Of a stretch of DNA of 64,000 nucleotides, positions 34,150 to 46,848 are shown piece by piece. Location of the stretch: positions 62,001 through 126,000 of the forward strand of contig NZ_LIPF01000009.1 of NCBI RefSeq assembly GCF_001905385.1, read 5' to 3'. Position numbers and translations under genes: made by a program. The DNA is from Streptomyces sp. CB02414 (lineage in GTDB: Bacteria; Actinomycetota; Actinomycetes; Streptomycetales; Streptomycetaceae). Under the pieces are notes generated by a model. The model had not been told where the DNA came from. It did not search any database and was given only the letters and a program-made list of their open reading frames with translations. How positions within the stretch are numbered: the stretch's first letter is position 1; the number at the start of each line of letters is the position of its first letter.

Positions 34150-34170
34150 TGGTCAAGGAAGAGTTGACCA
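34150..34170. promoter_or_regulatory. Inverted repeat upstream of the helix-turn-helix-like gene
   Basis: TGGTCAA (34150-34156) and TTGACCA (34164-34170) form a perfect 7-base inverted repeat with a 7-base spacer, 55 bases before the start at 34225. TTGACC could also be a -35, but no convincing -10 follows. It is a possible operator. The rest of the gene-free stretch 33896-34224 shows only a short GCCGAAG tandem repeat. Confidence 0.4.
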
Positions 34171-34224
34171 CCGGGCCGCCCGCGCGGCCCGATTCCTTTC
34201 AACGCCGGTTCGAGAGGCTTGTTC

Positions 34225-34776
34225 ATGGCCGACCACGCAACCCACGACGCCCAGGCTCGGGCCAGCCTGCACTTGCTGGTGCGGGACATCGAGCGGGTCC
34301 GCCGGCAGGTGGACGCACTGCGCACCCTCACTGCCCAGCTGGGCAACGTCTACCGCCCGCGCCGCTCCGGCCCTTCCACGGGCTTCGTCGTCTACGGACG
34401 CGCCCCCGCCCCGACGGTCCGTCTCGCCCAGGAACTCCGGGACAGTGTCGAGACCCTGGTCACCGCCGCCGTGGACTTCGACCGCTCGCTCGGCTTCTCG
34501 TGGGACGCGGTGGGCTCCGCGCTCGGCGTCACCAAGCAGGCGGTGCACCGCCGGTACGGCTCCCGCCGTGCCGCCGCCCAGACGGCGCCCGCGGCCGAGA
34601 CCACCGAGCACGCACCGGAGCCGACCGGCCCCCGCCCGGTCAACGTGGGCCCCGGCCTGCCCGCCGTGCCCACCGTCCCGGCGGCCCGTTCGATGCCGAC
34701 CCAGCCGACGGCGGGCAGTCCGGCCCTGCGCGAGGACGTCCGGCCCACGGCCTTCCCCGGCCCGCGCAACGGCTGA
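34225..34776 (+). CDS. Uncharacterised protein with helix-turn-helix-like segment
   Basis: A 183-residue protein, not recognised as a named family. Residues 10-45 are helical and charged (LHLLVRDIERVRRQVDALRTL), possibly a short coiled coil. About 80-115 read VDFDRSLGFSWDAVGSALGVTKQAVHRRYGS, with the spacing of a DNA-binding helix-turn-helix. The last 65 residues are Pro/Ala/Thr-rich and probably disordered. ATG 34225 follows GAGAGG; TTG 34219 is less likely. It is the only plus-strand gene between fmt and priA. A DNA-binding role is inferred. Confidence 0.75.
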   Translation: MADHATHDAQARASLHLLVRDIERVRRQVDALRTLTAQLGNVYRPRRSGPSTGFVVYGRAPAPTVRLAQELRDSVETLVTAAVDFDRSLGFSWDAVGSALGVTKQAVHRRYGSRRAAAQTAPAAETTEHAPEPTGPRPVNVGPGLPAVPTVPAARSMPTQPTAGSPALREDVRPTAFPGPRNG

Positions 34777-34796
34777 GCCGCACGCACCGGGACTCA

Positions 34797-34840
34797 CCGG
34801 CCCTCCGCCTCCCCGCTCCCCCGGGCAGGCGGAGGGCCGG
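34797..34840. terminator. Bidirectional hairpin terminator
   Basis: CCGGCCCTCCGCCT (34797-34810) pairs perfectly with AGGCGGAGGGCCGG (34827-34840). It lies between the convergent stops at 34776 and 34858. Confidence 0.75.
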
Positions 34841-34857
34841 GCCGTGTGCGGACGGTC

Positions 34858-37008
34858 TCAGCCGATGTCGAGCGGATCGATCCGCACCCACACCGCCGTG
34901 TCGCTCCCCCGCGCCATCCTCGCCGCCTGCACGGCCTTCAGCGCGCCGGCCAGCGCCGCTCCGCGCCCCGGCGGCACCCGGATCAGCGCGCGCTCCCAGT
35001 GTTCACCCGGCGGCGGCGCGCCCACGCGGCGCGGACGCCCCACGGCCGTGACCGGCAGCGGCACGGGGCCGAGCACCTCGGCCTCGCCCGGCAGTCCGGC
35101 CGCCCGGAGGAAATCGGCCACCGCCTCCGCGGGCCCCGCCACGGACGCCATCCGCGAAACCGGCGGGAAGCCCAGCTCGGACCGCTCGGCCAGCTCCCGC
35201 AGCGCGTGGCCGACGGGGTCCCAGCGCACCAGCGCCTGCACCGGCCGCAGGGTCGGCTCGGCGACCGCGACGACGGTGCCCCCGGCGCCCTGCGGGCGCA
35301 CCAGCGCGGCAGCGGCCAGCCAGCGCCGCAGCGCGTCCTCACCGGCGCGCAGGTCGGGCCGCCCGAGCATCGCCCAGCCGTCGAGCAGCAGGGCCGCCGC
35401 GTAGCCGCCCTCGGCGACGGGTTCGGCACCCGGGGTGCTCACCACCAGCGCGGGCGCCTCGGACACGGTGTCGAGCACATGCTCGCGTCCGGAGGTGCGC
35501 ACCGGCACGGCCGGGAAGGCGCGCCCCAGTTCCTCTGCGGTGCGACGCGCCCCCACGACCTGGGCGCGCAGCCGGAACGCCCCGCACTCCGGGCAGTGCC
35601 AGGCACCTTCCTCGCGCCCGCACCAGCCGCACCGCAGCGCGGAACCGGACTCCTGGCCCTCCAGCGGCCCCGCGCAGTGCCGGCACCGCGCGGGCGTCCG
35701 GCACGAGGCGCACGCCATCCGCGGGACGTAGCCCCGGCGGGGCACCTGCACGAGCACCGGCCCGCGCCGCAGCCCGTCCCTGACGGCCTGCCAGGCGAGG
35801 GTCGGCAGCCGGGCGGCGCGGGCGGCCTCGTCCCGGGCCAGGTCCTGGTCCCCCACGGTCCGCACCAGCGGTGCGGCGACCCGTACCTGCTCGCGCGCGG
35901 CGATCAGGGGCCGGGCCCAGCCGGTCTCCACGAGCTGGGCGGCCTCGACGGTGCAGCTCCAGCCGCCCAGCAGGAAGGCGCACCGGTCCTGGGCGGCGCG
36001 GAGCAGCAGCACCTCGCGCGCGTGCGGCTGCGGTGCGTGCGGCTCGCTGTGGCTGTCGTCGCCGTCGTCCCAGAGGGCGACCAGGCCGAGGTCCCGCACC
36101 GGCGCGAACATGGCGGCCCGGGTCCCGATCACGGCCCGCACCGCCCCCCGGCGTACCGCGAGCCACTGCGCGTACCGCTTCTCGGGCCCGGCGTCGGCGG
36201 TGAGCACCGCGTGCCGTCCCTCGCCCAGCAGGGCGGTCAGCGCGGCGTCGGCGCGGGCGACCGCCCGTCCGTCGGGCAGGACCACGAGCGCGCCCCGTCC
36301 CGAGGCCAGTGTCGCCGTGACGGCCAGCGCCAGTTCCTCGGCCCACCGCGGGCCGGGCAACGCGTTCCACACCGCACGCGGCGCACCGCCCGAGGCGAGG
36401 GCCGCCACGAACGCCTCCCCCTGCTCGTACCGCGCCCACGGTCCGGGCTCCGGCACGGGCGGCGGGGGCAGCGGGTCCGGCGACGTCCGCTTCTCGGCGC
36501 GCGCGCTGCGGGGCGGTACGGCGAGCTGCAGGACGTCGGCGAGACTGCCCGCGTACCGGTCCGCGACCGCTCGCGCGAGCCCCAGCAGCTCCCTGTCGAG
36601 CACCCGCTCGGGCGAGACGACCTGGGCCAGCGCGGCGAGGGGGCCCGAGTAGTCGGACTCGGCGAGCCGCTCGATCAGGAACCCGTCGACGAGTCCGCCG
36701 CCCTCGCGCCGCCCCTCCCGCACCCGGTGCCGCCCGGCCCCGAAGCGCACCCGCACCCGCACTCCGGGCTGGGCGTCGGCGTCGAGCTCCTCGGGCACCG
36801 CGTAGTCGAAGTAGCGGTCGAGATGGAGCACGCCCTTGTCGACGAGGACCCGGGCGACGGGCAGCTCCTTGGCGAGGGCCGCTCCGCGCCAGGTCCTCGG
36901 CTTGGCCCGCGGTGTCTTCGCCTGGCGCACACTCTCCCGGATGAGCGCGAGCTGCTCGGGCGGCGCGTCCCCCGCGCCACCGCCCGTCGCTTCGTTCTCG
37001 CTGCTCAC
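34858..37008 (-). CDS. priA: Primosomal protein N' homologue lacking helicase motifs
   Basis: A 716-residue PriA-family protein. The N-terminal DNA-binding domain (about 45-150; VARVLVDKGVLHLDRYFDYAVPEE) and the two-zinc Cys cluster (CASCRTPARCRHC to CGWCGREEGAWHCPECG) are intact. The ATPase part is eroded: no Gly-Ser-Gly-Lys-Thr Walker A, and the DEEH box is replaced by LWDDGDDSH. Actinobacterial PriA proteins are known to lack helicase motifs, so it may act as a DNA-binding replication-restart scaffold. The start is GTG 37008. Confidence 0.93.
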   Translation of the reverse strand: MSSENEATGGGAGDAPPEQLALIRESVRQAKTPRAKPRTWRGAALAKELPVARVLVDKGVLHLDRYFDYAVPEELDADAQPGVRVRVRFGAGRHRVREGRREGGGLVDGFLIERLAESDYSGPLAALAQVVSPERVLDRELLGLARAVADRYAGSLADVLQLAVPPRSARAEKRTSPDPLPPPPVPEPGPWARYEQGEAFVAALASGGAPRAVWNALPGPRWAEELALAVTATLASGRGALVVLPDGRAVARADAALTALLGEGRHAVLTADAGPEKRYAQWLAVRRGAVRAVIGTRAAMFAPVRDLGLVALWDDGDDSHSEPHAPQPHAREVLLLRAAQDRCAFLLGGWSCTVEAAQLVETGWARPLIAAREQVRVAAPLVRTVGDQDLARDEAARAARLPTLAWQAVRDGLRRGPVLVQVPRRGYVPRMACASCRTPARCRHCAGPLEGQESGSALRCGWCGREEGAWHCPECGAFRLRAQVVGARRTAEELGRAFPAVPVRTSGREHVLDTVSEAPALVVSTPGAEPVAEGGYAAALLLDGWAMLGRPDLRAGEDALRRWLAAAALVRPQGAGGTVVAVAEPTLRPVQALVRWDPVGHALRELAERSELGFPPVSRMASVAGPAEAVADFLRAAGLPGEAEVLGPVPLPVTAVGRPRRVGAPPPGEHWERALIRVPPGRGAALAGALKAVQAARMARGSDTAVWVRIDPLDIG

Positions 37009-37124
37009 GCCTGCATTCTTACCAAAGGCCACTGACAACCGACGGCGCCCGGGTCCGCACCGCGTCCCACCAGCGACGGTCCGACTCCGCCTCGGACCAT
37101 GCGGCCCCGCCGCACCGGACACGC

Positions 37125-37160
37125 CGAGGCCCGGCGTCCCCATCGGGACACCGGGCCTCG
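37125..37160 (-). terminator. Terminator after metK
   Basis: CGAGGCCCGGCGTCCC (37125-37140) pairs with GGGACACCGGGCCTCG (37145-37160) with one mismatch around CATC. It lies 44 bases beyond the metK stop and upstream of priA. Confidence 0.8.
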
Positions 37161-37204
37161 TCACGTGCCGTCCGGCGGGGACGGCGGTGGCCTGTCGGGG
37201 TTCT

Positions 37205-38413
37205 TTACAGCCCCGCCGCCTGCCGCAGCGCCTCCACGCGGTCCGTGCGCTCCCAGGTGAAGTCGGGCAGCTCACGGCCGAAGTGACCGTACGCGGCGGT
37301 CTGGGCGTAGATCGGGCGGAGCAGGTCGAGGTCGCGGATGATGGCGGCCGGGCGGAGGTCGAAGACCTCGTCGATCGCCTTCTCGATCTTCTCGGCGTCG
37401 ATCTTGGCGGTGCCGAAGGTCTCGACGAAGAGGCCGACGGGCTCGGCCTTGCCGATCGCGTAGGCGACCTGGACCTCGCAGCGGGAGGCGAGGCCGGCGG
37501 CGACGACGTTCTTGGCGACCCAGCGCATCGCGTACGCGGCGGAGCGGTCGACCTTGGACGGGTCCTTGCCGGAGAAGGCGCCGCCGCCGTGGCGGGCCAT
37601 GCCGCCGTAGGTGTCGATGATGATCTTGCGGCCGGTGAGGCCTGCGTCACCCATCGGGCCGCCGATCTCGAAGCGGCCGGTCGGGTTGACCAGGAGGCGG
37701 TAGTTCTCCGTGTCGAGCTTGATGCCGTCGTCCAGCAGCGCCTTCAGCTCGGGCTCGACGACGAATTCCTTGATGTCGGGCGCGAGCAGCGACTCCAGGT
37801 CGATGTCACTGGCGTGCTGGGAGGAGACGACGACGGTGTCGAGACGGACTGCCTTGTCGCCGTCGTACTCGATGGTGACCTGCGTCTTGCCGTCCGGGCG
37901 CAGGTAGGGGATGGTCCCGTTCTTGCGGACCTCGGACAGGCGCTTGGACAGGCGGTGCGCCAGGAAGACCGGGAGCGGCATCAGCGTGGGCGTCTCGTCG
38001 GACGCGTAGCCGAACATCAGGCCCTGGTCGCCGGCGCCCTGGCGGTCGAGCTCGTCCTCGTCGCCCTCGACCCGGTTCTCGTACGCGGTGTCGACACCCT
38101 GCGCGATGTCAGGCGACTGGGCGCCGATGGAGACCGAGACGCCGCAGGAGGCGCCGTCGAAGCCCTTCTTCGAGGAGTCGTAGCCGATCTCCAGGATCTT
38201 GCCGCGGACCAGGTTGGCGATGTCCGCGTAGGCCTTGGTGGTGACCTCGCCGGCCACGTGCACCAGTCCGGTGGTGATCAGGGTTTCGACGGCGACCCGG
38301 GAGGTCGGGTCCTCACGCAGAAGCGCGTCGAGAATGGTGTCGCTGATCTGGTCAGCGATCTTGTCGGGGTGACCTTCGGTCACGGACTCCGAGGTGAACA
38401 GGCGACGGGACAC
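37205..38413 (-). CDS. metK: S-adenosylmethionine synthetase
   Basis: Makes SAM from methionine and ATP. The 402 residues carry FTSESVTEGHPDKIADQISD, the GAGDQGLMFGYA hexapeptide (here QGAGDQGLMFGYASDE) and the P-loop-like GGGAFSGKDPSKVDRS. The start is GTG 38413 with AGGGAG upstream. In Streptomyces SAM level and metK dosage affect antibiotic production and differentiation. A 240-base spacer separates it from coaBC; it should contain the metK promoter, but I see no recognisable SAM riboswitch there. Confidence 0.98.
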   Translation of the reverse strand: MSRRLFTSESVTEGHPDKIADQISDTILDALLREDPTSRVAVETLITTGLVHVAGEVTTKAYADIANLVRGKILEIGYDSSKKGFDGASCGVSVSIGAQSPDIAQGVDTAYENRVEGDEDELDRQGAGDQGLMFGYASDETPTLMPLPVFLAHRLSKRLSEVRKNGTIPYLRPDGKTQVTIEYDGDKAVRLDTVVVSSQHASDIDLESLLAPDIKEFVVEPELKALLDDGIKLDTENYRLLVNPTGRFEIGGPMGDAGLTGRKIIIDTYGGMARHGGGAFSGKDPSKVDRSAAYAMRWVAKNVVAAGLASRCEVQVAYAIGKAEPVGLFVETFGTAKIDAEKIEKAIDEVFDLRPAAIIRDLDLLRPIYAQTAAYGHFGRELPDFTWERTDRVEALRQAAGL

Positions 38414-38653
38414 AACGCTCCCTGGGGTTGCAGCGGCTGCTGGCTGATCATTGGTGGACGGCACGGGGAGCTGCACCCGGCGACGTCCGAGAACAGTTTA
38501 TCGGTCGCGCATCGCCGTGGGCCCACCCGTCTCGGCTGTCGGAAGGGCTGTGACCTGCGGCACGGGCATTCTGCCCAGAACGGAGCGCCCTTGGCCAGGG
38601 TCGCCACGCTCGAATGCGCGGGGTTGGCGGGGCCCGTGGAGTGAATGAGTCAT

Positions 38654-39856
38654 TCAGCCGAGCCGTTCCGCCACGAGGTCCCACACGGTTTCGGCCAGTG
38701 CTTCCTTCGGACCGTGTGTCACCGGGGTCTCGCTGCCGTCGGCACCGAGGACGACCGCCTCGTTCTCCTCCGAACCGAAGGTCTTGTGCTCCCCCACCTC
38801 GTTCACCACGAGCAGGTCGCAGCCCTTGCGCTTCAGCTTGGCCCGTCCGTTGGCGAGGACATCGTCGGTCTCGGCGGCGAAGCCGACGATCACCTGGCCG
38901 GGGCGCGCCCGGTCGCCCGCGATCTCGGCGAGGATGTCCGGATTGCGCACCAGGGCGATCGGTGCGGGCTCCTGGTCGTCCTTCTTCTTGATCTTCCCGG
39001 AGGCGTATGTGGCCGGGCGGAAGTCCGCGACCGCCGCGGCCATGACGACGGCGTCGGCGTCGGCCGCGGCGTGCAGCACGGCTTCGCGCAGCTCCACGGC
39101 GGTGCCCACCGGGACGACGTCCACGCCAGCCGGATCCGGCAGTGACGCGTTCGCCGCGACCAGGGTGACGCGGGCGCCTCGCGCGGCGGCGCTGCGGGCC
39201 AGCGCGTACCCCTGCTTGCCGGAGGAGCGGTTGCCGAGGAAGCGGACCGGGTCGAGGGGCTCGCGAGTGCCGCCGGCGCTGACCACGACGTGCCGTCCGG
39301 CGAGGTCCGGTTCGCGCACGCCGCGGGCGAGGACCCGGCGGCAGACCTCGAAGATCTCGCCCGGGTCGGGCAGCCGGCCCTTGCCGGTGTCGACGCCGGT
39401 GAGACGGCCGACGGCCGGCTCGATGACGACGGCGCCGCGGCGGCGGAGTGTCGCCACGTTCTCCTGGGTGGCCGGGTGCTCCCACATCTCGGTGTGCATG
39501 GCGGGGGCGAAGACGACGGGGCAGCGGGCGGTGAGCAGGGTGTTGGTGAGGAGGTCGTCGGCGAGGCCGTGGGCGGCCTTGGCGAGCATGTCGGCGGTGG
39601 CCGGGGCGACGACGACGAGGTCGGCGTGCTGGCCGATGCGGACGTGCGGCACCTGGTGGACGTCGTCCCACACCTCGGTCGACACCGGGTTGCCGGACAG
39701 GGCCGACCAGGTGGCGGCGCCGACGAAGTGCAGCGCGGAGGCGGTGGGGACGACGCGGACCTCGTGCCCCGACTCCGTGAGTCTGCGCAGCAGCTCACAG
39801 GCCTTGTACGCGGCGATCCCGCCACTGACCCCCAGAACGACCTTGGGCTTGTCCAC
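38654..39856 (-). CDS. coaBC: Phosphopantothenoylcysteine synthetase/decarboxylase
   Basis: A bifunctional coenzyme A enzyme of 400 residues. The N-terminal CoaC flavoprotein (about 1-185; VVLGVSGGIAAYKACELLRRL, with PAMHTEMWEHPATQEN as the active-site region) decarboxylates phosphopantothenoylcysteine. The C-terminal CoaB domain (about 190-400; VVVSAGGTREPLDPVRFLGN, then ADFRPATYASGKIKK) ligates cysteine. ATG 39856 opens MDKPKVVLG. It follows rpoZ on the same strand, with a terminator-like hairpin between, as in many actinobacteria where gmk-rpoZ-coaBC-metK are linked. Confidence 0.97.
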   Translation of the reverse strand: MDKPKVVLGVSGGIAAYKACELLRRLTESGHEVRVVPTASALHFVGAATWSALSGNPVSTEVWDDVHQVPHVRIGQHADLVVVAPATADMLAKAAHGLADDLLTNTLLTARCPVVFAPAMHTEMWEHPATQENVATLRRRGAVVIEPAVGRLTGVDTGKGRLPDPGEIFEVCRRVLARGVREPDLAGRHVVVSAGGTREPLDPVRFLGNRSSGKQGYALARSAAARGARVTLVAANASLPDPAGVDVVPVGTAVELREAVLHAAADADAVVMAAAVADFRPATYASGKIKKKDDQEPAPIALVRNPDILAEIAGDRARPGQVIVGFAAETDDVLANGRAKLKRKGCDLLVVNEVGEHKTFGSEENEAVVLGADGSETPVTHGPKEALAETVWDLVAERLG

Positions 39857-39911
39857 CGTCTCTCCCCGGCTCGGATGACGCGCTCGGGCAGCGCGTACGA
39901 CCCATCACACA

Positions 39912-39946
39912 CCACAGGCCCGACAGTCGGACTGCCGGGCCTGTGG
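39912..39946 (-). terminator. Terminator between rpoZ and coaBC
   Basis: CCACAGGCCCG (39912-39922) pairs with CGGGCCTGTGG (39936-39946), and CAGTC/GACTG pair inside. It lies 53 bases past the rpoZ stop, so gmk-rpoZ transcription probably ends or is attenuated here. Confidence 0.75.
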
Positions 39947-39998
39947 ATAAGTCAGCTTCAGGCTGAAAATACTACCGCCGATGTCGGCGGGGCACTGG

Positions 39999-40271
39999 TT
40001 ACTGCGCCGGGCCTTCGATGGCCTCGGAGGTCAGCAGACCCGCGTTGATCTCGCGCAGGGCGATCGAGAGCGGCTTCTCGTGGACGTGGGTGTCGACGAG
40101 CGGACCGACGTACTCGAGGAGACCCTCGCCGAGCTGCGAGTAGTACGCGTTGATCTGGCGGGCCCGCTTGGCCGCGTAGATCACGAGGCTGTACTTCGAG
40201 TCCGTGGCCTCGAGGAGCTCGTCGATCGGCGGGTTGATGATGCCCTCGGGCGCGGAGATGGAAGAGGACAC
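39999..40271 (-). CDS. rpoZ: RNA polymerase omega subunit
   Basis: A 90-residue subunit that assists assembly of beta-prime in RNA polymerase. The core NPPIDELLEATDSKYSLVIYAAKRARQINAYY is the omega signature, and LSIALREINAGLL closes it. It follows gmk after 62 bases, the usual bacterial linkage. In Streptomyces loss of omega affects development, but nothing in the sequence here bears on that. Confidence 0.97.
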   Translation of the reverse strand: MSSSISAPEGIINPPIDELLEATDSKYSLVIYAAKRARQINAYYSQLGEGLLEYVGPLVDTHVHEKPLSIALREINAGLLTSEAIEGPAQ

Positions 40272-40333
40272 GCTCTACCTTCCGATGGATGGGAAAGATT
40301 CAGTCGGGACGACCGCTGGGTGACCAGTGACGA

Positions 40334-40927
40334 TCACACGACGTTCGTCAAGGCTAGCAGCTCGCGCGCCACGTCCTCGACGGAGGTGTTCACCAGGGTC
40401 TGGTCGAACTCCGGCTCGGCCGCCAGCTCGATCCGGGCCGCGGCGAGGCGGCGCTCGATGACCTCCGGAGGCTCGGTGCCCCGGCCGGTGAGCCTGCGCA
40501 CCAGCTCCTCCCAGGAGGGCGGGGCCAGGAACACCAGCTGGGCCTCCGGCATGGACTCCCTGACCTGCCGCGCGCCCTGGAGGTCGATCTCCAGCAGCAC
40601 CGGCTCACCCGCCTCCAGGCGCTCCAGCACGGCAGCTCGCGGCGTGCCGTAGCGGTTGCCGGCGAACTCGGCCCACTCCAGCAGCTCGCCGTTGGCGATC
40701 AGCTTGTCCATCTCCTCGTCGGTGACGAAGAAGTAGTGGACTCCGTGCTGCTCGCCGGGGCGGGGCTTGCGGGTCGTCGCCGACACCGAGAGCCAGACCT
40801 CGGGGTGTTCCTTGCGCATATGGGCGACGACCGTGCTCTTGCCGACCCCCGAGGGGCCGGAGAGCACGGTCAGCCGCGGACGTGATTCCGGGGGTACGGG
40901 GGTCGTCCCCCGGGATGTTGCAGCCAT
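40334..40927 (-). CDS. gmk: Guanylate kinase
   Basis: Phosphorylates GMP (and dGMP) to the diphosphate with ATP. The 197 residues include P-loop LSGPSGVGKSTVV, the GMP-binding SATTRKPRPGEQHGVHYFF, GNRYGTPRAAVLE and the lid LTGRGTEPPEVIERRL. ATG 40927 opens with about 20 extra residues (MAATSRGTTPVPPESRP), usual for the actinobacterial enzyme. It lies 49 bases after the sIHF gene, the same linkage as mihF-gmk in mycobacteria. Confidence 0.97.
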   Translation of the reverse strand: MAATSRGTTPVPPESRPRLTVLSGPSGVGKSTVVAHMRKEHPEVWLSVSATTRKPRPGEQHGVHYFFVTDEEMDKLIANGELLEWAEFAGNRYGTPRAAVLERLEAGEPVLLEIDLQGARQVRESMPEAQLVFLAPPSWEELVRRLTGRGTEPPEVIERRLAAARIELAAEPEFDQTLVNTSVEDVARELLALTNVV

Positions 40928-40976
40928 GCGGCGATTATTCCAGTTGTTCCGCAGTGGTCCGGACTCAGCTTCTGAC

Positions 40977-41300
40977 TCAGCTGCCGGTGCTGCCGAACTC
41001 GCGCTCCAGGGAGGCGATCTGGTTGGAACCGAGGCCGCGCACGCGACGGCTCTCGGAGATGCCGAGCCGCTCCATGATCTGCTTGGCGCGGACCTTGCCC
41101 ACGCCGGGCAGGGACTCGAGCAGGGCGGAGACCTTCATCTTGCCGATGACGTCGTTCTCCTGGCCCTGCTTGATGACCTCGTGGAGGGAGGCGCCGGAGT
41201 GCTTGAGTCGATTCTTGACCTCGGCCCGCTCCCGGCGAGCCGCGGCGGCCTTTTCGAGCGCGGCTGCGCGCTGTTCAGGGGTAAGGGGCGGAAGAGCCAC
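40977..41300 (-). CDS. sihF: Actinobacterial integration host factor sIHF/mIHF
   Basis: A 107-residue nucleoid-associated protein. The start is GTG 41300 (ALPPLTPEQRAAALEKAAAARRERAEV) with GAGGTGA upstream; the longer open frame to 41423 is rejected. The C-terminal half holds the helix-two-turn-helix SLPGVGKVRAKQIMERLGISESRRVRGLG, the DNA-binding signature of the family. The Streptomyces protein binds DNA with little sequence preference, affects topology, sporulation and antibiotic production, and the mycobacterial one aids integrase reactions. It lies downstream of the pyr operon and before gmk. Confidence 0.95.
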   Translation of the reverse strand: MALPPLTPEQRAAALEKAAAARRERAEVKNRLKHSGASLHEVIKQGQENDVIGKMKVSALLESLPGVGKVRAKQIMERLGISESRRVRGLGSNQIASLEREFGSTGS

Positions 41301-41532
41301 GCCTACGTCACCTCGGATGTCGAACTGTCGGATACGGACCGGTGAGGAACCTAGTCGCCCCACACCTGGGGAGTCGCGAACAACACGCTTGCCCGTTGAC
41401 TCTCGACGGAGACTAGCGGTCAAGTCCGCCAGAGTCAGCGAGAACGGCGGAAAAGTCCTGGTCAGCCTCCGTCAGGCCAGACATTTCAGACATATTGCCT
41501 CGGATTTGAGGATGTTTCCAAGGTCTGGAAGC
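41301..41532 (-). promoter_or_regulatory. sIHF upstream region with paired CAGACAT repeat
   Basis: This 232-base non-coding region between pyrF and sIHF is locally AT-richer than its surroundings (about 41478-41530). On the plus strand CAGACAT occurs at 41478-41484 and 41487-41493, nine bases apart. No strong terminator for the pyr operon was found. It probably carries the promoter of sihF-gmk-rpoZ; its exact boxes are unclear. Confidence 0.4.
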
Positions 41533-42377
41533 CTAGGCGGCCGCCACCGCGGTCCTGACCTCGTCGGCGAAGCGGTCCGCCGCGTTCCGCAGCCCGGTCA
41601 CGTCGGGACCGTGACGAAGGACACCCCGGCTGACGTTCGGCACGACGTTGCGCACCGCCGCTCCGAACACCTCCGGCAGGTCGGCCGGCGTCGCACCCTG
41701 GGCACCGATGCCGGGCGCGAGGAGCGGGCCGTTGACGTCCAGGTCGTACGACGACAGGTCGCCGAGTGTGGCGCCGACCACCGCGCCGAACGAGCCCAGG
41801 GGCGTTTCGTCCGCGTTCTCGGCGGCCAGGTGCGCCAGCATCGTCGCCCCGACGCTCCGCCCGTCGGCCCGCACCGCGTGCTGGACCTCGCCACCCTCCG
41901 GGTTGGAGGTGAGCGCCAGCACGAACAGCCCCGCGCCGCTCTCGCGCGCCAGGTCGACGGCGGGCTTCAGGGAGCCGTAGCCGAGGTACGGGGAGACGGT
42001 CAGCGCGTCCGAGAACAGGGGCGCGTCCTTGCGCAGGAAGGACTCGGCGTACGCGGCCATTGTGGAGCCGATGTCACCGCGCTTGGCGTCCATGACGACC
42101 AGCGCGCCGGCCGCCCGTGCCTCCTCGACCGACTTCTCCAGGACCGCGACACCGCGCGAGCCGAAGCGCTCGAAGAAGGCGCTCTGCGGCTTGAGGACGG
42201 CCACCCGGTCGGCCACGGCCTCCACGACGGTGCGGCTGAAGCGCTCCAGCCCCGCCACGTCGTCGTTCAGACCCCATTCCGCGAGCAGGGCGGCGTGCGG
42301 GTCGATACCGACGCACAGCGGCCCGCGTTCGTCCATGGCACGGCGCAGGCGCGCGCCGAACGGCTCGTTCGTACCGG

Positions 42378-42381
<4 letters not shown>
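41533..42381 (-). CDS. pyrF: Orotidine 5'-phosphate decarboxylase (type 2)
   Basis: Decarboxylates OMP to UMP, the last step of pyrimidine synthesis. The 282 residues are of the longer type-2 subfamily common in actinobacteria: GPLCVGIDPHAALLAEWG at the start, LKPQSAFFERFGSRG, and the catalytic VVMDAKRGDIGSTMAAYAE, whose Lys and Asp residues make the active-site array. ATG 42381 overlaps the pyrD stop as ATGA. It is the final gene of the pyr operon. Confidence 0.97.
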
Positions 42382-43484
<1,103 letters not shown>

Positions 43485-43528
43485 GGTGTCCTCATGAAGA
43501 GGGGGACACCGTTTCCGGTGTCCCCCTC
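43485..43528 (-). promoter_or_regulatory. Mutually exclusive hairpins between carB and pyrD
   Basis: On the minus strand GAGGGGGACACCG (43528-43516) pairs perfectly with CGGTGTCCCCCTC (43511-43499) around a GAAA tetraloop, making a 13-bp hairpin 12 bases after carB. The inner part of the second arm, GGTGTCC (43510-43504), is also perfectly complementary to GGACACC (43491-43485), which contains part of the pyrD ribosome site and touches its ATG. The two foldings cannot coexist. This may attenuate pyrD-pyrF or time their translation. Confidence 0.6.
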
Positions 43529-43539
43529 GGGGCTGGCTG

Positions 43540-46840
<3,301 letters not shown>

Positions 46841-46848
<8 letters not shown>

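Noticed and set aside
38414..38653. A SAM riboswitch upstream of metK
   Set aside because: I could not find the conserved core of any SAM aptamer class on the minus strand.
41301..41423. A 41-residue N-terminal extension of sIHF
   Set aside because: GTG 41300 has a ribosome site and gives the known family length; the extension has no family similarity and lies in the promoter region.
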